A stretch of DNA of 64,000 nt, from contig JAFYOR010000010.1 in assembly GCA_017547805.1 (NCBI GenBank), positions 1 to 64,000 on the forward strand, in the 5' to 3' direction. This document shows positions 9,344 through 17,710 of the stretch, piece after piece; position 1 is the first letter of the stretch; each line of letters starts with the position of its first letter. Both the position numbers and the translations under genes were made by a program. A model generated the notes under the pieces. The model was not told the origin of the DNA. It ran no database searches and was given only the letters and a program-made list of their open reading frames with translations. This stretch comes from Clostridia bacterium (lineage in GTDB: Bacteria; Bacillota; Clostridia; Christensenellales; Aristaeellaceae).

Positions 9344-11200
9344 TTAAACCAGCCGCCTGCGGCGATGAGGGGTTACGCGTGTTGTCTGCGCGCGCTCAAT
9401 GAGCAGCTGCTGCGCCTGGGCAAGCGCATCCTGCTGCGTGGCGCAGGCGGGAAGCGCAAAGTAAAGGATGTTGGCAAGGCGCTGCGTGAGCGGCTCGTCG
9501 TCCGGACGGACCGCGCTGTGCTGCGCGATATATTCAAGATCAAAGCCGTAGGCATTGATCAGGGCGCCGATATGCGCCTTGAGGCGGTATGCCTCGTCGG
9601 GCGGCAGATAATCCTTTTGCTCCAGCTCGATTTCATCAAAGCCGTTGCGGATGAGGATGTCGAGATACAGATACTCGGCAAACCATTCCTTACTGATATA
9701 GGAAAGCAGCGTATCGATCGCCGCCTGACGCAGGAAGGATGGGAGAAGCCCCTCCTTTTGCTGCTGGATACAGACGGTTTCAATTTCGGAAAGAACCTGC
9801 GGCGGCACAGCCTCGCCCCGCGCGCCGATGTGCCGGGTCATGAAGGAGAAGAGAATGTCGAAGAAAACGTCGTTGGCTTCCTGCGGGCTGTGGACGCGGT
9901 TGTCGGCGAAGAAGATCATGCCGACAAGCTGGTTGTGTATGGCGGTGTTTTCTTCCGGAACGGAGCCTGTTTCGTAAACTTTGTCAAGATTCCAGCCGCT
10001 GATGAGCGAACCCGCTTTCTGACGGATGGATTCCTCCGGCGCGCCGGGGAGCAGATAAAACTGCTCTTCCAGCAGCAGGGGCGCAAGGGACAGGCTCTGC
10101 ATCGTCGCGTCGCGGATGGCGGCGGTGTCCGCCGCGTTTTTTGTCCGCGCCAGAATGCGGTTGTATTCGCGATGGATGACAAAGGAAGGAACGAATCCGT
10201 CCTTGGCATGCGCGCGCAGCGCCAGCGCCATGTCGCGGTCGATGACATCGGTGGTCACGCGTTCGTCAAGATGGGTGCGGGCGTGCGCGTCGCGGATGAT
10301 GCGGGCGATGAGCGTGCCGCTGGCAAGCTCCGCTTCGTAGGGCGAGGCGCACTGCACGCTGCCGAAGAAGATGATGTTGCGCATGATTTCCAGCACGTCG
10401 CGCGGGATGGCCTGCACGCCTTCGCTGAAGCAGCGTTCAAGATCGACGTCGCAGTCGTCAAGCAGCATGAGAAGCTTGCCGGTGATCGCCTCTTCATCGG
10501 ATCCGACCGGAAGCCAGAAGCGCTTCGCCAGAAGGAGGACCTGCGCGTCCATGGCTTTGAGGGAAAGCGCCAGAATGTTCTCGCTGAGCGGATAATTGCC
10601 GACGTCCGCCACCAGATCCCGGAGCACATCCTCGTAGACCCAGCTGGGAATGTGCCCGTCTTTCAGGAAGGGGCCGACGATGTCGATCGTTTCTTCGTCC
10701 ACCCAGCCCAGGCAGCGCTCTGCCTCCTGCGGATGGCGTTTGATGTATTGATCCTGCAGCGCGCGGCGCAGCAGGAGATTTGTGCGGGTGACAAGCTCTA
10801 TGCCGATTTGCAAATCTTTATCGGTGAAAAAGACGATGTTCAGCAGTTTGGTGAATATGTCCTTGTGCTTCTGGCGGAATTCGTCCACGCCCATGAAATA
10901 CACCGCGTCCGTGTCAAGGCCGCTGCGTTCAAGCAGGCGGATCAGCGCGCTTGAGATGGCTTCTTCGCTTGCGCCGTCGCCGAGGAAATCGTCTTCGTGA
11001 ATGTCGACGTTCTGCAGGCCGAGCTGGTGAAGCGCCTGCGTGATGGTTTTAATGTCGTTGTCGTCAGCGTGATACGCATGCGCCAGATTGGCCAGCAGCA
11101 GGAAAACGGGACCTGAAGCAAAACAGGCATCCTTGCAATAGGGCGTCAGGCGTGCCTGAAAATCTTCCATGAAAGCCTGAATGTTGAAATGGGCGGACAT
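9344..11200 (-). CDS. Unknown 618-aa protein, first gene of the FtsK-kinase operon
   Basis: The start at 11200 (MSAHFNIQ) is preceded by AAAGGAGGG at good spacing; a frame extension upstream would place that site inside the gene. The product is predicted mostly helical, with repeated acidic-helical segments of similar pattern (for example LLNIVFFTDKDL, IMRNIIFFGS, LVGMIFFADN, LANILYFALP), which suggests an internal repeat of about 100-150 residues. The N terminus has no signal peptide. The C terminus is basic (RVTPHRRRRLV). No family recognised. Its own promoter lies about 100 bases upstream, so it leads the nine-gene unit. Confidence 0.75.
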   Translation of the reverse strand: MSAHFNIQAFMEDFQARLTPYCKDACFASGPVFLLLANLAHAYHADDNDIKTITQALHQLGLQNVDIHEDDFLGDGASEEAISSALIRLLERSGLDTDAVYFMGVDEFRQKHKDIFTKLLNIVFFTDKDLQIGIELVTRTNLLLRRALQDQYIKRHPQEAERCLGWVDEETIDIVGPFLKDGHIPSWVYEDVLRDLVADVGNYPLSENILALSLKAMDAQVLLLAKRFWLPVGSDEEAITGKLLMLLDDCDVDLERCFSEGVQAIPRDVLEIMRNIIFFGSVQCASPYEAELASGTLIARIIRDAHARTHLDERVTTDVIDRDMALALRAHAKDGFVPSFVIHREYNRILARTKNAADTAAIRDATMQSLSLAPLLLEEQFYLLPGAPEESIRQKAGSLISGWNLDKVYETGSVPEENTAIHNQLVGMIFFADNRVHSPQEANDVFFDILFSFMTRHIGARGEAVPPQVLSEIETVCIQQQKEGLLPSFLRQAAIDTLLSYISKEWFAEYLYLDILIRNGFDEIELEQKDYLPPDEAYRLKAHIGALINAYGFDLEYIAQHSAVRPDDEPLTQRLANILYFALPACATQQDALAQAQQLLIERAQTTRVTPHRRRRLV

Positions 11201-11296
11201 GCCGGCTTTCCCTCCTTTGTATGCGTGATCGCGCGGGCACAGCGGTGCGCGGTCAAATGTGTATACTGACAACAGAGTACATCTTCACAATTATAT

Positions 11297-11325
11297 ATTC
11301 TACCAAATGTCTGATGCGCTGTCCA
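11297..11325 (-). promoter_or_regulatory. Predicted sigma-A promoter of the FtsK-kinase operon
   Basis: On the minus strand, TGGACA (11325-11320) and TAGAAT (11302-11297) are separated by 17 bases. It lies about 97 bases before the first start codon. Confidence 0.6.
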
Positions 11326-11638
11326 TGGTCAATGACGGTTTTTTGTCAAAAACGGGAAAAGAAATTGCCCGGCGGAAGAGGCTTGATCTCTGTTTTTGCG
11401 GAAATAATCGAACGGATATGGGATGAATCGAAAGAATGTTCGGATTTTCTTCTGGCGCAAAATGCTGTGTCTGGTGCTGCGGATGCAGCATTTTGTCAAT
11501 GCCGACAAAGAGATGATCCCGGAGGACAAAAGGAAAAACTGAAGAGAAACTTTGAAAATTGGGTGAAAATCGGAAAAATAGCACAAATGAAGGCGGATTT
11601 GCACACGAAAAATATTTGCAGAAAATGTTGACAGAATG

Positions 11639-11667
11639 TTGACATGTATCTCCTGCGGTGGTAGAAT
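11639..11667 (+). promoter_or_regulatory. Predicted sigma-A promoter of the CoA-ligase gene
   Basis: TTGACA at 11639-11644, 17-base spacer, TAGAAT at 11662-11667. The -35 lies in a direct repeat (TGTTGACA occurs twice, ten bases apart), which could allow an alternative polymerase or regulator position. Confidence 0.75.
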
Positions 11668-11712
11668 GCTGGTCATACACCAAGTGAACGGAACAAAGGA
11701 GAATGAACGGCT

Positions 11713-13350
11713 ATGCTGCTGACCGATTATCTGGAGAGAAACGCAAGACTCTGGGGCATGGAAAGTGCTCTGGTTGAGATTAACCCCTCTGAAGAACGCG
11801 ACCGCGCGGTGACGTGGCGCGAATTCAGCCTCATTGAAAACGCCAATCCCGACGCTCCCTACCGCAGGGAAATCACGTGGAAGGATTTTGACCGCCGCGC
11901 CAACCGCTTTGCCAACCTGCTTCTGAGCCGCGGCATCGCGCGCGGCACCAAGGTCGCCATTCTGATGATGAACTGCATCGAATGGCTGCCGATCTATTTC
12001 GGCATTCTCAAGGCGGGCTGCATCGCCGTGCCGATGAACTTCCGCTATTCCAGCGACGAAATCAAGTACTGCCTTGAACTGGCGGACGTGGAGCTGCTCG
12101 TCTTTGGTCCGGAGTTCATCAGCCGCATCGACGTCATCCAGAGCGAGCTGACCGGCCTTCGCTTCATGTTCTTTGTCGGCAAGAACGGACCGGCGTATGC
12201 CGAGGACTGCCTGCGTCTGACGACGTTCTGCTCCTCCACCCCGCCGCCGGTCGCGCTTGATGAAAAGGATCATGCGGCGATCTACTTCTCATCCGGTACG
12301 ACGGGCTTCCCCAAGGCGATCCTGCATAACCATCGCGCGCTGGCTTACTCCTGCGAGGTGGAGCAGGCGCACCACCTGCAGAGCCGCAGCGACGTATTCC
12401 TCTGCATCCCGCCGCTGTACCACACCGGCGCGAAGATGCACTGGTTCGGTTCCCTCCTCTCCGGCAGCAAGGCTGTGCTCCTTCGCGGCGTGAAGCCGGA
12501 ATGGATCCTGCGCGCGGTGAGCGATGAAAAGTGCACCATCGTCTGGCTGCTGGTACCGTGGGCGCAGGATATGCTCGATGCGATCGACGCGGGCCGCGTG
12601 AAGCTGGAGGATTACAGCCTTGAGCAGTGGCGTCTGATGCACATCGGCGCGCAGCCCGTGCCGCCCAGCCTCATCAACCGCTGGCTCAGGGTCTTCCCCA
12701 ACCACGATTACGACACCAACTACGGCCTGTCCGAATCCATCGGCCCGGGCTGCGTGCATCTGGGTCTTGGCAACGTGCACAAGGTCGGCGCGATCGGCAA
12801 GCCCGGATACAAGTGGGAAGCGAAGATCGTCTCTCCCTCCGGCGAGGAAGTCGCGCCCGGCGAAGTGGGCGAGCTGATCGTGCGCGGCGACGGCGTGATG
12901 CTTTGCTACTATAAGAATGAAGAAGCGACCAACGAGGTGCTCAAGGACGGCTGGCTCTTCACCGGTGACATGGCCCGCATCGACGAGGACGGCTTCATCT
13001 TCCTGGTCGACCGCAAGAAGGACGTCGTCATCTCCGGCGGTGAAAACCTCTACCCTGTTCAGATTGAAGACTTCATGCGCGGCTTTGATAAGATCAAGGA
13101 CGTCGCGGTCATCGGTCTGCCGCATCCGCGCCTTGGCGAGATCGCCGCGGCGATTGTGGAAATCAAGGAAGGCATGACCTGCACCGAGGAAGAAATCAAC
13201 GCCTTCTGCGAGGGCATGCCCCGCTACAAGCGTCCCAAGAAGGTCATCTTCGACAAGATTCCGCGCAACCCCACCGGCAAGATCGAAAAGCCGGTACTCC
13301 GCGAAAAGTACTGTCAGGGCCGTCTGGTCGAGGCACAGATCACCGGCTAA
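11713..13350 (+). CDS. AMP-forming acyl/aryl-CoA synthetase
   Basis: 545 aa, AAGGAG before the ATG. ANL-superfamily motifs are complete: P-loop SSGTTGFPK beginning at Ser193, the YGLSES adenine-binding motif, hinge GWLFTGD with Asp419, RKKDVVISGGENLYP, and the C-terminal catalytic Lys523 in NPTGKIEK. It activates a carboxylic acid with ATP to acyl-AMP and then acyl-CoA. The exact acid cannot be read from sequence. The indolepyruvate:ferredoxin oxidoreductase genes downstream make arylacetates or branched-chain acids plausible; running in the acid-releasing direction it could also conserve ATP. Cytoplasmic. Confidence 0.93.
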   Translation: MLLTDYLERNARLWGMESALVEINPSEERDRAVTWREFSLIENANPDAPYRREITWKDFDRRANRFANLLLSRGIARGTKVAILMMNCIEWLPIYFGILKAGCIAVPMNFRYSSDEIKYCLELADVELLVFGPEFISRIDVIQSELTGLRFMFFVGKNGPAYAEDCLRLTTFCSSTPPPVALDEKDHAAIYFSSGTTGFPKAILHNHRALAYSCEVEQAHHLQSRSDVFLCIPPLYHTGAKMHWFGSLLSGSKAVLLRGVKPEWILRAVSDEKCTIVWLLVPWAQDMLDAIDAGRVKLEDYSLEQWRLMHIGAQPVPPSLINRWLRVFPNHDYDTNYGLSESIGPGCVHLGLGNVHKVGAIGKPGYKWEAKIVSPSGEEVAPGEVGELIVRGDGVMLCYYKNEEATNEVLKDGWLFTGDMARIDEDGFIFLVDRKKDVVISGGENLYPVQIEDFMRGFDKIKDVAVIGLPHPRLGEIAAAIVEIKEGMTCTEEEINAFCEGMPRYKRPKKVIFDKIPRNPTGKIEKPVLREKYCQGRLVEAQITG

Positions 13351-13392
13351 CACCCCAAAAGCATCTTCAAACCGCGCGAAGCGAAGAAGGGT

Positions 13393-13508
13393 CAAGGGAT
13401 GAAATCCCTTGTCAGGGGTTTGGGGGAGGAACTCCCCCAACGTCCCCTCCCCAAACGCGCAGTGCTCAAAGCAAGCCTCGTCAGGGAGCGAAGCGTTACC
13501 TGACGAGG
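13393..13508. repeat. Cluster of three strong intergenic hairpins
   Basis: Between the CoA ligase and the symporter: CAAGGGAT-gaa-ATCCCTTG (13393-13411), TTGGGGGAG-gaa-CTCCCCCAA (13420-13440), and CCTCGTCAGG ... CCTGACGAGG (13476-13508). None is followed by a T-run, so they are not standard intrinsic terminators. The GAA-looped stems look like a dispersed extragenic palindromic element or an RNA-processing site. Confidence 0.55.
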
Positions 13509-13584
13509 TCTGTATATAGACGTATTCATTCCCAAACCAGCTAAGATCCGCAAAATCCAAAAAATAATATAGGAGGAAAAGACA

Positions 13585-15141
13585 ATGGATCTGTTTATCA
13601 AGCTTGCAATGCTCGCTGTTTTCTTTGGCATGACGATTGGTATCGGTCTGTATTGCCGTAAGCATGCAACAGACGTCAACGGTTTTGTCCTTGGCGGACG
13701 CAGCGTCGGCCCCTGGCTGACGGCCTTTGCTTATGGTACGTCTTATTTCTCCGCCGTCGTCTTCGTCGGCTATGCCGGCCAGTTCGGCTGGAAATACGGC
13801 GTCGCTGCCACGTGGGCGGGCATCGGCAACGCGCTGCTTGGCTCGCTGATGGCGTGGGGCCTGCTGGGACGGCGCACGCGCATCATGACCCAGCACCTCA
13901 ACAGCGCGACCATGCCCCAGTTCTTCTCCGAGCGCTTCAATAGTCCGGCGCTCAAGACGGCCTCTTCCGTCGTCATCTTCATCTTCCTGATTCCCTACAC
14001 CGCTTCCCTTTACAACGGTCTGAGCCGCCTGTTCGGCATGGCGTTTGACATCGATTACAGCGTCTGCGTCATCGTTATGGCCATCCTCACGGCGATCTAC
14101 GTCATCGCCGGCGGCTACATGGCGACCGCGATCAACGACTTTGTTCAGGGCATCATCATGATCGTGGGCATCATCGCCGTCGTCGGCGCGGTGCTCAAGG
14201 GTCAGGGCGGCTTCATGGAAGCGCTCAACAAGCTCGCGCAGGTCAACGATCCCGCCGTCAGCACGGCGCCTGGCGTCTTCGCTTCCTTCTTTGGTCCGGA
14301 GCCCGTGAACCTGCTGGGCGTCGTCCTGCTGACCTCGCTGGGCACGTGGGGTCTCCCGCAGATGGTGCAGAAGTTCTACGCCATCAAGAGCGAGCAGGCC
14401 ATCACCAAGGGCACGATCATTTCCACGGTCTTTGCGGCGCTTGTCGCCGGCGGCTGCTACTTCCTGGGCGGCTTTGGACGCCTGTTTGCCGATCGTGTGG
14501 ATATCGCGACGCAGGGCTATGACGCGATCATCCCCGCGATGCTCAGCGATCTTTCTCCTTTCCTGATTTCCGTCGTCGTCGTTCTGGTGCTTTCCGCGTC
14601 GATGTCCACGCTTTCCTCCCTCGTGCTCACTTCTTCCTCCACCCTGACGCTTGACCTGATCAAGGATAAGATGGTCAAGGACATGGATGAAAAGAAGCAG
14701 CTTCTGGTCATGCGCGCGCTGATCGTCGTGTTCATTCTGATTTCTGTCGTGCTGGCGATCATCCAGTACAAGTCCTCCGTCACCTTCATCGCGCAGCTGA
14801 TGGGCGTGAGCTGGGGCGCGCTGGCCGGCGCATTCCTCGCACCGTTCATCTTCGGCCTGTACTGGAAGCGCACAACGGTCGCTTCTGTGTGGACGAGCTT
14901 CATCTTCTCCACCGTCGTCATGCTGGCCAACATCGTGTTCAAGGGCAGCTTCCCGGCGATTCTCCAGTCTCCCATCAACGCCGGCGCGCTGTGCATGATC
15001 GCCGGATTGGTGCTGGTTCCCGTCGTGAGCCTTTTTACGGCTGCGCCGGAAAAAGCGCATGTCGACGCCGTCTTCTCCTGTTATGATCGCACGGTCACCG
15101 TTTCCGTCACCGATTCCATCGGCGACAGGGCGGAAGAATAA
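13585..15141 (+). CDS. Sodium:solute symporter (SSS family)
   Basis: 518 aa, strong AGGAGG site before the ATG. About 13 hydrophobic segments span residues 1-490, with family features such as FVLGGRSVGPWLTAFAYGTSYFSAVVF near the N terminus and IAGGYMATAINDFVQG in the middle, typical of the PutP/SLC5-like sodium-coupled group. It likely imports an organic acid or amino acid used by the flanking CoA ligase and indolepyruvate oxidoreductase; the substrate cannot be told from sequence. Inner membrane. The hydrophilic C-terminal tail (about 30 residues) is unremarkable. Confidence 0.9.
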   Translation: MDLFIKLAMLAVFFGMTIGIGLYCRKHATDVNGFVLGGRSVGPWLTAFAYGTSYFSAVVFVGYAGQFGWKYGVAATWAGIGNALLGSLMAWGLLGRRTRIMTQHLNSATMPQFFSERFNSPALKTASSVVIFIFLIPYTASLYNGLSRLFGMAFDIDYSVCVIVMAILTAIYVIAGGYMATAINDFVQGIIMIVGIIAVVGAVLKGQGGFMEALNKLAQVNDPAVSTAPGVFASFFGPEPVNLLGVVLLTSLGTWGLPQMVQKFYAIKSEQAITKGTIISTVFAALVAGGCYFLGGFGRLFADRVDIATQGYDAIIPAMLSDLSPFLISVVVVLVLSASMSTLSSLVLTSSSTLTLDLIKDKMVKDMDEKKQLLVMRALIVVFILISVVLAIIQYKSSVTFIAQLMGVSWGALAGAFLAPFIFGLYWKRTTVASVWTSFIFSTVVMLANIVFKGSFPAILQSPINAGALCMIAGLVLVPVVSLFTAAPEKAHVDAVFSCYDRTVTVSVTDSIGDRAEE

Positions 15142-15225
15142 CGGGGAATCGATTTCGCCAGGCGCAGAGCATACAGCGCGCATACAGAAAAAATGAAACT
15201 TTTTGCGAACTTTCCTGCATATTTA

Positions 15226-15255
15226 TTTACATTTGGTGCCGGAATATGGTATATT
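15226..15255 (+). promoter_or_regulatory. Predicted promoter of iorAB
   Basis: TTTACA at 15226-15231, 18-base spacer, TATATT at 15250-15255; 35 bases before the iorA start. Confidence 0.55.
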
Positions 15256-15289
15256 TACAAGCACTCACATTCTGAAGGAGGATTTCTCC

Positions 15290-17032
15290 ATGAAACAGCT
15301 GATGCTGGGCAACGAAGCCGTTGCCCGGGGATTATATGAAGCCGGATGCGCGTTCGTCTCCAGCTATCCCGGCACGCCTTCCACCGAAGTGACTGAAGCC
15401 GCGGCGAAATACCCGGAAATGTACGCCGAGTGGGCGCCCAACGAGAAGGTCGCCATGGAATCTGCGTTCGGCGCGTGTCTCGCCGGCAAGCGCAGCTTCT
15501 GCGGAATGAAGCACGTGGGTCTCAATGTCGCGGCGGATCCGCTCTTCACCATCTCCTATACCGGCGTCAATGCCGGCATGGTCATCTGCGTTGCGGACGA
15601 TGCGGGCATGCATTCCAGCCAGAACGAGCAGGACTCCCGCCATTATGCCCGCGCGGCGAAGATCCCGATGCTCGAGCCCAGCGACAGCGCCGAGGCGCTG
15701 GCCTTCACCAAGCTGGCTTACGAGCTCTCCGAGCAGTTTGACACGCCGGTGCTGCTGAAGATGTGCACCCGTATTGCGCACAGCCAGAGCGTCATTGAAA
15801 CCGCGGAGCGCGTTGAGGCGTCAAAGCCTTACGAAAAGAACCCGCAGAAGTACATCATGATGCCCGGCAATGCCAAGAAGCGCCATCCCCTCGTGGAGGC
15901 GCGCACCCAGGCGCTTGTCAAGTGGGCGGAAACCTGCGCGATCAACCGCGTCGAAGAGGGCAGCGACCACAGCCGCGGCATCATCACCTCCTCCACGGCG
16001 TATCAGTACGTCAAGGAGGTTTGCGGCGATACGTATCCGGTGCTCAAGCTGGGCATGATCTGGCCGCTGCCGGAGAAGAAGATCATTGACTTTGCTGCTT
16101 CTGTTGACGAGGTGGTCGTCGTTGAGGAGCTGGACAGCTTCATTGAGGCGCACTGCAACGCGCTGGGCATCAAGGTGACCGGCAAGGCGCTCTTCCCCTG
16201 CATCGATGAATTCAGCCAGAATCTGGTTGCGGAGAAGCTGGGCAAGGCGGCTCCCGCTTGCGGCAGCAAGGTGGAGGACGCCATTCCCCCGCGCCCGCCG
16301 GTCATGTGCGCGGGCTGCCCGCACAGAAGCCTGTTCTACACCCTCGCAAAGAACAAGATCACCGCGCTGGGCGACATCGGCTGCTACACGCTGGGCGCTG
16401 TCGCGCCGCTTGCCGCGCTGGATACGACGATCTGCATGGGCGCGTCCGTTTCCGGTGCGCATGGCTTCACCAAGGCGCAGGGCGGCGCGGCGGACAACAA
16501 GACCGTCGCCGTCATCGGCGATTCGACCTTCATGCATTCCGGCGTGACGGGCCTGATCAACATCGCTTACAACGAATCCAATACCACGGTCATCATCGTG
16601 GATAACTCCATCACCGGCATGACCGGCCACCAGCAGAACCCGACCACCGGCTTTAACCTCAAGGGCGATCCCTGCACGAAGATCGATCTGGAAACGCTCT
16701 GCCGCGCGGTGGGCATCAAGCGTGTGCGCGTGGTCGATCCCTACAACCTGAAGCAGACCGAGGAAGCCATCCTTGAAGAGCTTGCGGCGCAGGAGCCGTC
16801 CGTCATCATCAGCCGCCGTCCGTGCGCGCTGCTCAAGTATGTCAAGCACAATCCGCCGGTCAAGGTCGATGCGGACAAGTGCCGCAGCTGCAAGCTGTGC
16901 ATGAAGATCGGCTGCCCGGCGATCAGCATGAAGGATGGCAAGGCCACCATCGACAACACGCTGTGCACCGGCTGCAGCGTGTGCACGCAGCTGTGCCACT
17001 TCGGCGCGCTGTGCGAAGGAAAGGAGGCGTAA
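15290..17032 (+). CDS. iorA: Indolepyruvate:ferredoxin oxidoreductase, alpha subunit
   Basis: 580 aa from the ATG at 15290 (GAAGGAGG upstream); an earlier in-frame start 29 codons upstream has no such site. The N-terminal pyrimidine-binding part begins LMLGNEAVARGLYEAG ... SSYPGTPSTE, the thiamine-diphosphate domain shows GDIGCYTLG and GDSTFMHSG ... DNSITGMTGHQ, and the C terminus carries two 4Fe-4S clusters (CRSCKLCMKIGCP and CTGCSVCTQLC). The enzyme oxidatively decarboxylates arylpyruvates to aryl-acetyl-CoA with ferredoxin reduction. It is oxygen-sensitive, matching an anaerobe. It forms the oxidoreductase with the next gene, three bases downstream. Confidence 0.96.
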   Translation: MKQLMLGNEAVARGLYEAGCAFVSSYPGTPSTEVTEAAAKYPEMYAEWAPNEKVAMESAFGACLAGKRSFCGMKHVGLNVAADPLFTISYTGVNAGMVICVADDAGMHSSQNEQDSRHYARAAKIPMLEPSDSAEALAFTKLAYELSEQFDTPVLLKMCTRIAHSQSVIETAERVEASKPYEKNPQKYIMMPGNAKKRHPLVEARTQALVKWAETCAINRVEEGSDHSRGIITSSTAYQYVKEVCGDTYPVLKLGMIWPLPEKKIIDFAASVDEVVVVEELDSFIEAHCNALGIKVTGKALFPCIDEFSQNLVAEKLGKAAPACGSKVEDAIPPRPPVMCAGCPHRSLFYTLAKNKITALGDIGCYTLGAVAPLAALDTTICMGASVSGAHGFTKAQGGAADNKTVAVIGDSTFMHSGVTGLINIAYNESNTTVIIVDNSITGMTGHQQNPTTGFNLKGDPCTKIDLETLCRAVGIKRVRVVDPYNLKQTEEAILEELAAQEPSVIISRRPCALLKYVKHNPPVKVDADKCRSCKLCMKIGCPAISMKDGKATIDNTLCTGCSVCTQLCHFGALCEGKEA

Positions 17033-17035
17033 ACC

Positions 17036-17608
17036 ATGCAGACGAAGAACATCATGATCGTCGGCGTCGGCGGACAGGGCAGTCTGCTCGCCTCCAAGCT
17101 GCTTGGACGCCTCCTGCTGACCAAGGGCTATGACATCAAGGTATCCGAGGTGCACGGCATGAGCCAGCGCGGCGGCAGCGTCGTGACGTATGTGCGCTAC
17201 GGCGAGAAGGTCTACTCCCCCGTCATTGACAAGGGCGAAGCGGATTACATCGTTTCCTTCGAGCTGCTGGAAGCGGCCCGCTGGACGGAGTACCTCAAGG
17301 AGGGCGGCCATCTGGTCGTCAACACCCAGCAGATCAACCCGATGCCCGTCATCACCGGCGCGGCCGTCTATCCCGACGAGCTCGTCGCCAAAATGAAGGA
17401 AAAGAACATCGTCGTCGATGCCATCGACGCGCTTTCCCTCGCGGAGCAGGCGGGTTCTGCCAAGGCGGTCAACATCGTGCTGATGGGTCATCTCTCCCGC
17501 AGCTTTGGCTTTGAGCTGGAGGAGTGGATGAAGGCGATTGAAGCGTCCGTTCCGCCTAAGTTCCTGGAGCTGAACAAGAAGGCGTTCCTGCTTGGACGGG
17601 AAGCCTGA
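17036..17608 (+). CDS. iorB: Indolepyruvate:ferredoxin oxidoreductase, beta subunit
   Basis: 190 aa, GGAGG upstream. The N terminus IMIVGVGGQGSLLASKLLG and SEVHGMSQRGGSV are the hallmark of the gamma/beta subunit family of 2-oxoacid:ferredoxin oxidoreductases. Usual length. Translated with iorA and followed directly by a strong terminator, so iorAB ends the transcription unit. Confidence 0.96.
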   Translation: MQTKNIMIVGVGGQGSLLASKLLGRLLLTKGYDIKVSEVHGMSQRGGSVVTYVRYGEKVYSPVIDKGEADYIVSFELLEAARWTEYLKEGGHLVVNTQQINPMPVITGAAVYPDELVAKMKEKNIVVDAIDALSLAEQAGSAKAVNIVLMGHLSRSFGFELEEWMKAIEASVPPKFLELNKKAFLLGREA

Positions 17609-17647
17609 TCCGGTCGGCTGCCTGATTCAACTCTTTTAAAAAGCAAA

Positions 17648-17679
17648 GGGTGCTTTCGCATTGCGAAAGCACCCTTTTT
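17648..17679 (+). terminator. Rho-independent terminator after iorB (possibly bidirectional)
   Basis: GGGTGCTTTCGC-att-GCGAAAGCACCC, a perfect 12-base stem, then TTTTT. The A-rich left flank could also stop the converging GH2 transcript. Confidence 0.93.
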
Positions 17680-17710
17680 GTTGTATTCACATGGATTCGC
17701 CGTGTGACGC

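Larger units (their letters stand above)
11201..11712. other. Divergent intergenic region, 512 bases, no gene
   Basis: Holds the minus-strand promoter of the FtsK-kinase operon near its left side and the plus-strand promoter of the CoA-ligase gene near its right side. The AT-rich centre contains a perfect 10-base inverted repeat, CAAAATGCTG at 11458-11467 and CAGCATTTTG at 11486-11495, of unknown role. Open frames here overlap the downstream gene in antisense and are not convincing. Confidence 0.6.

Noticed and set aside
1..11200. Type VII secretion system
   Set aside because: FtsK tandem ATPase is present, but no WXG100, EsaA, EssA or EssB gene is visible; the 76-aa protein lacks WXG.
11329..12273. 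314-aa minus-strand frame upstream of the operon
   Set aside because: Overlaps the CoA-ligase gene and promoter region; no coding features.
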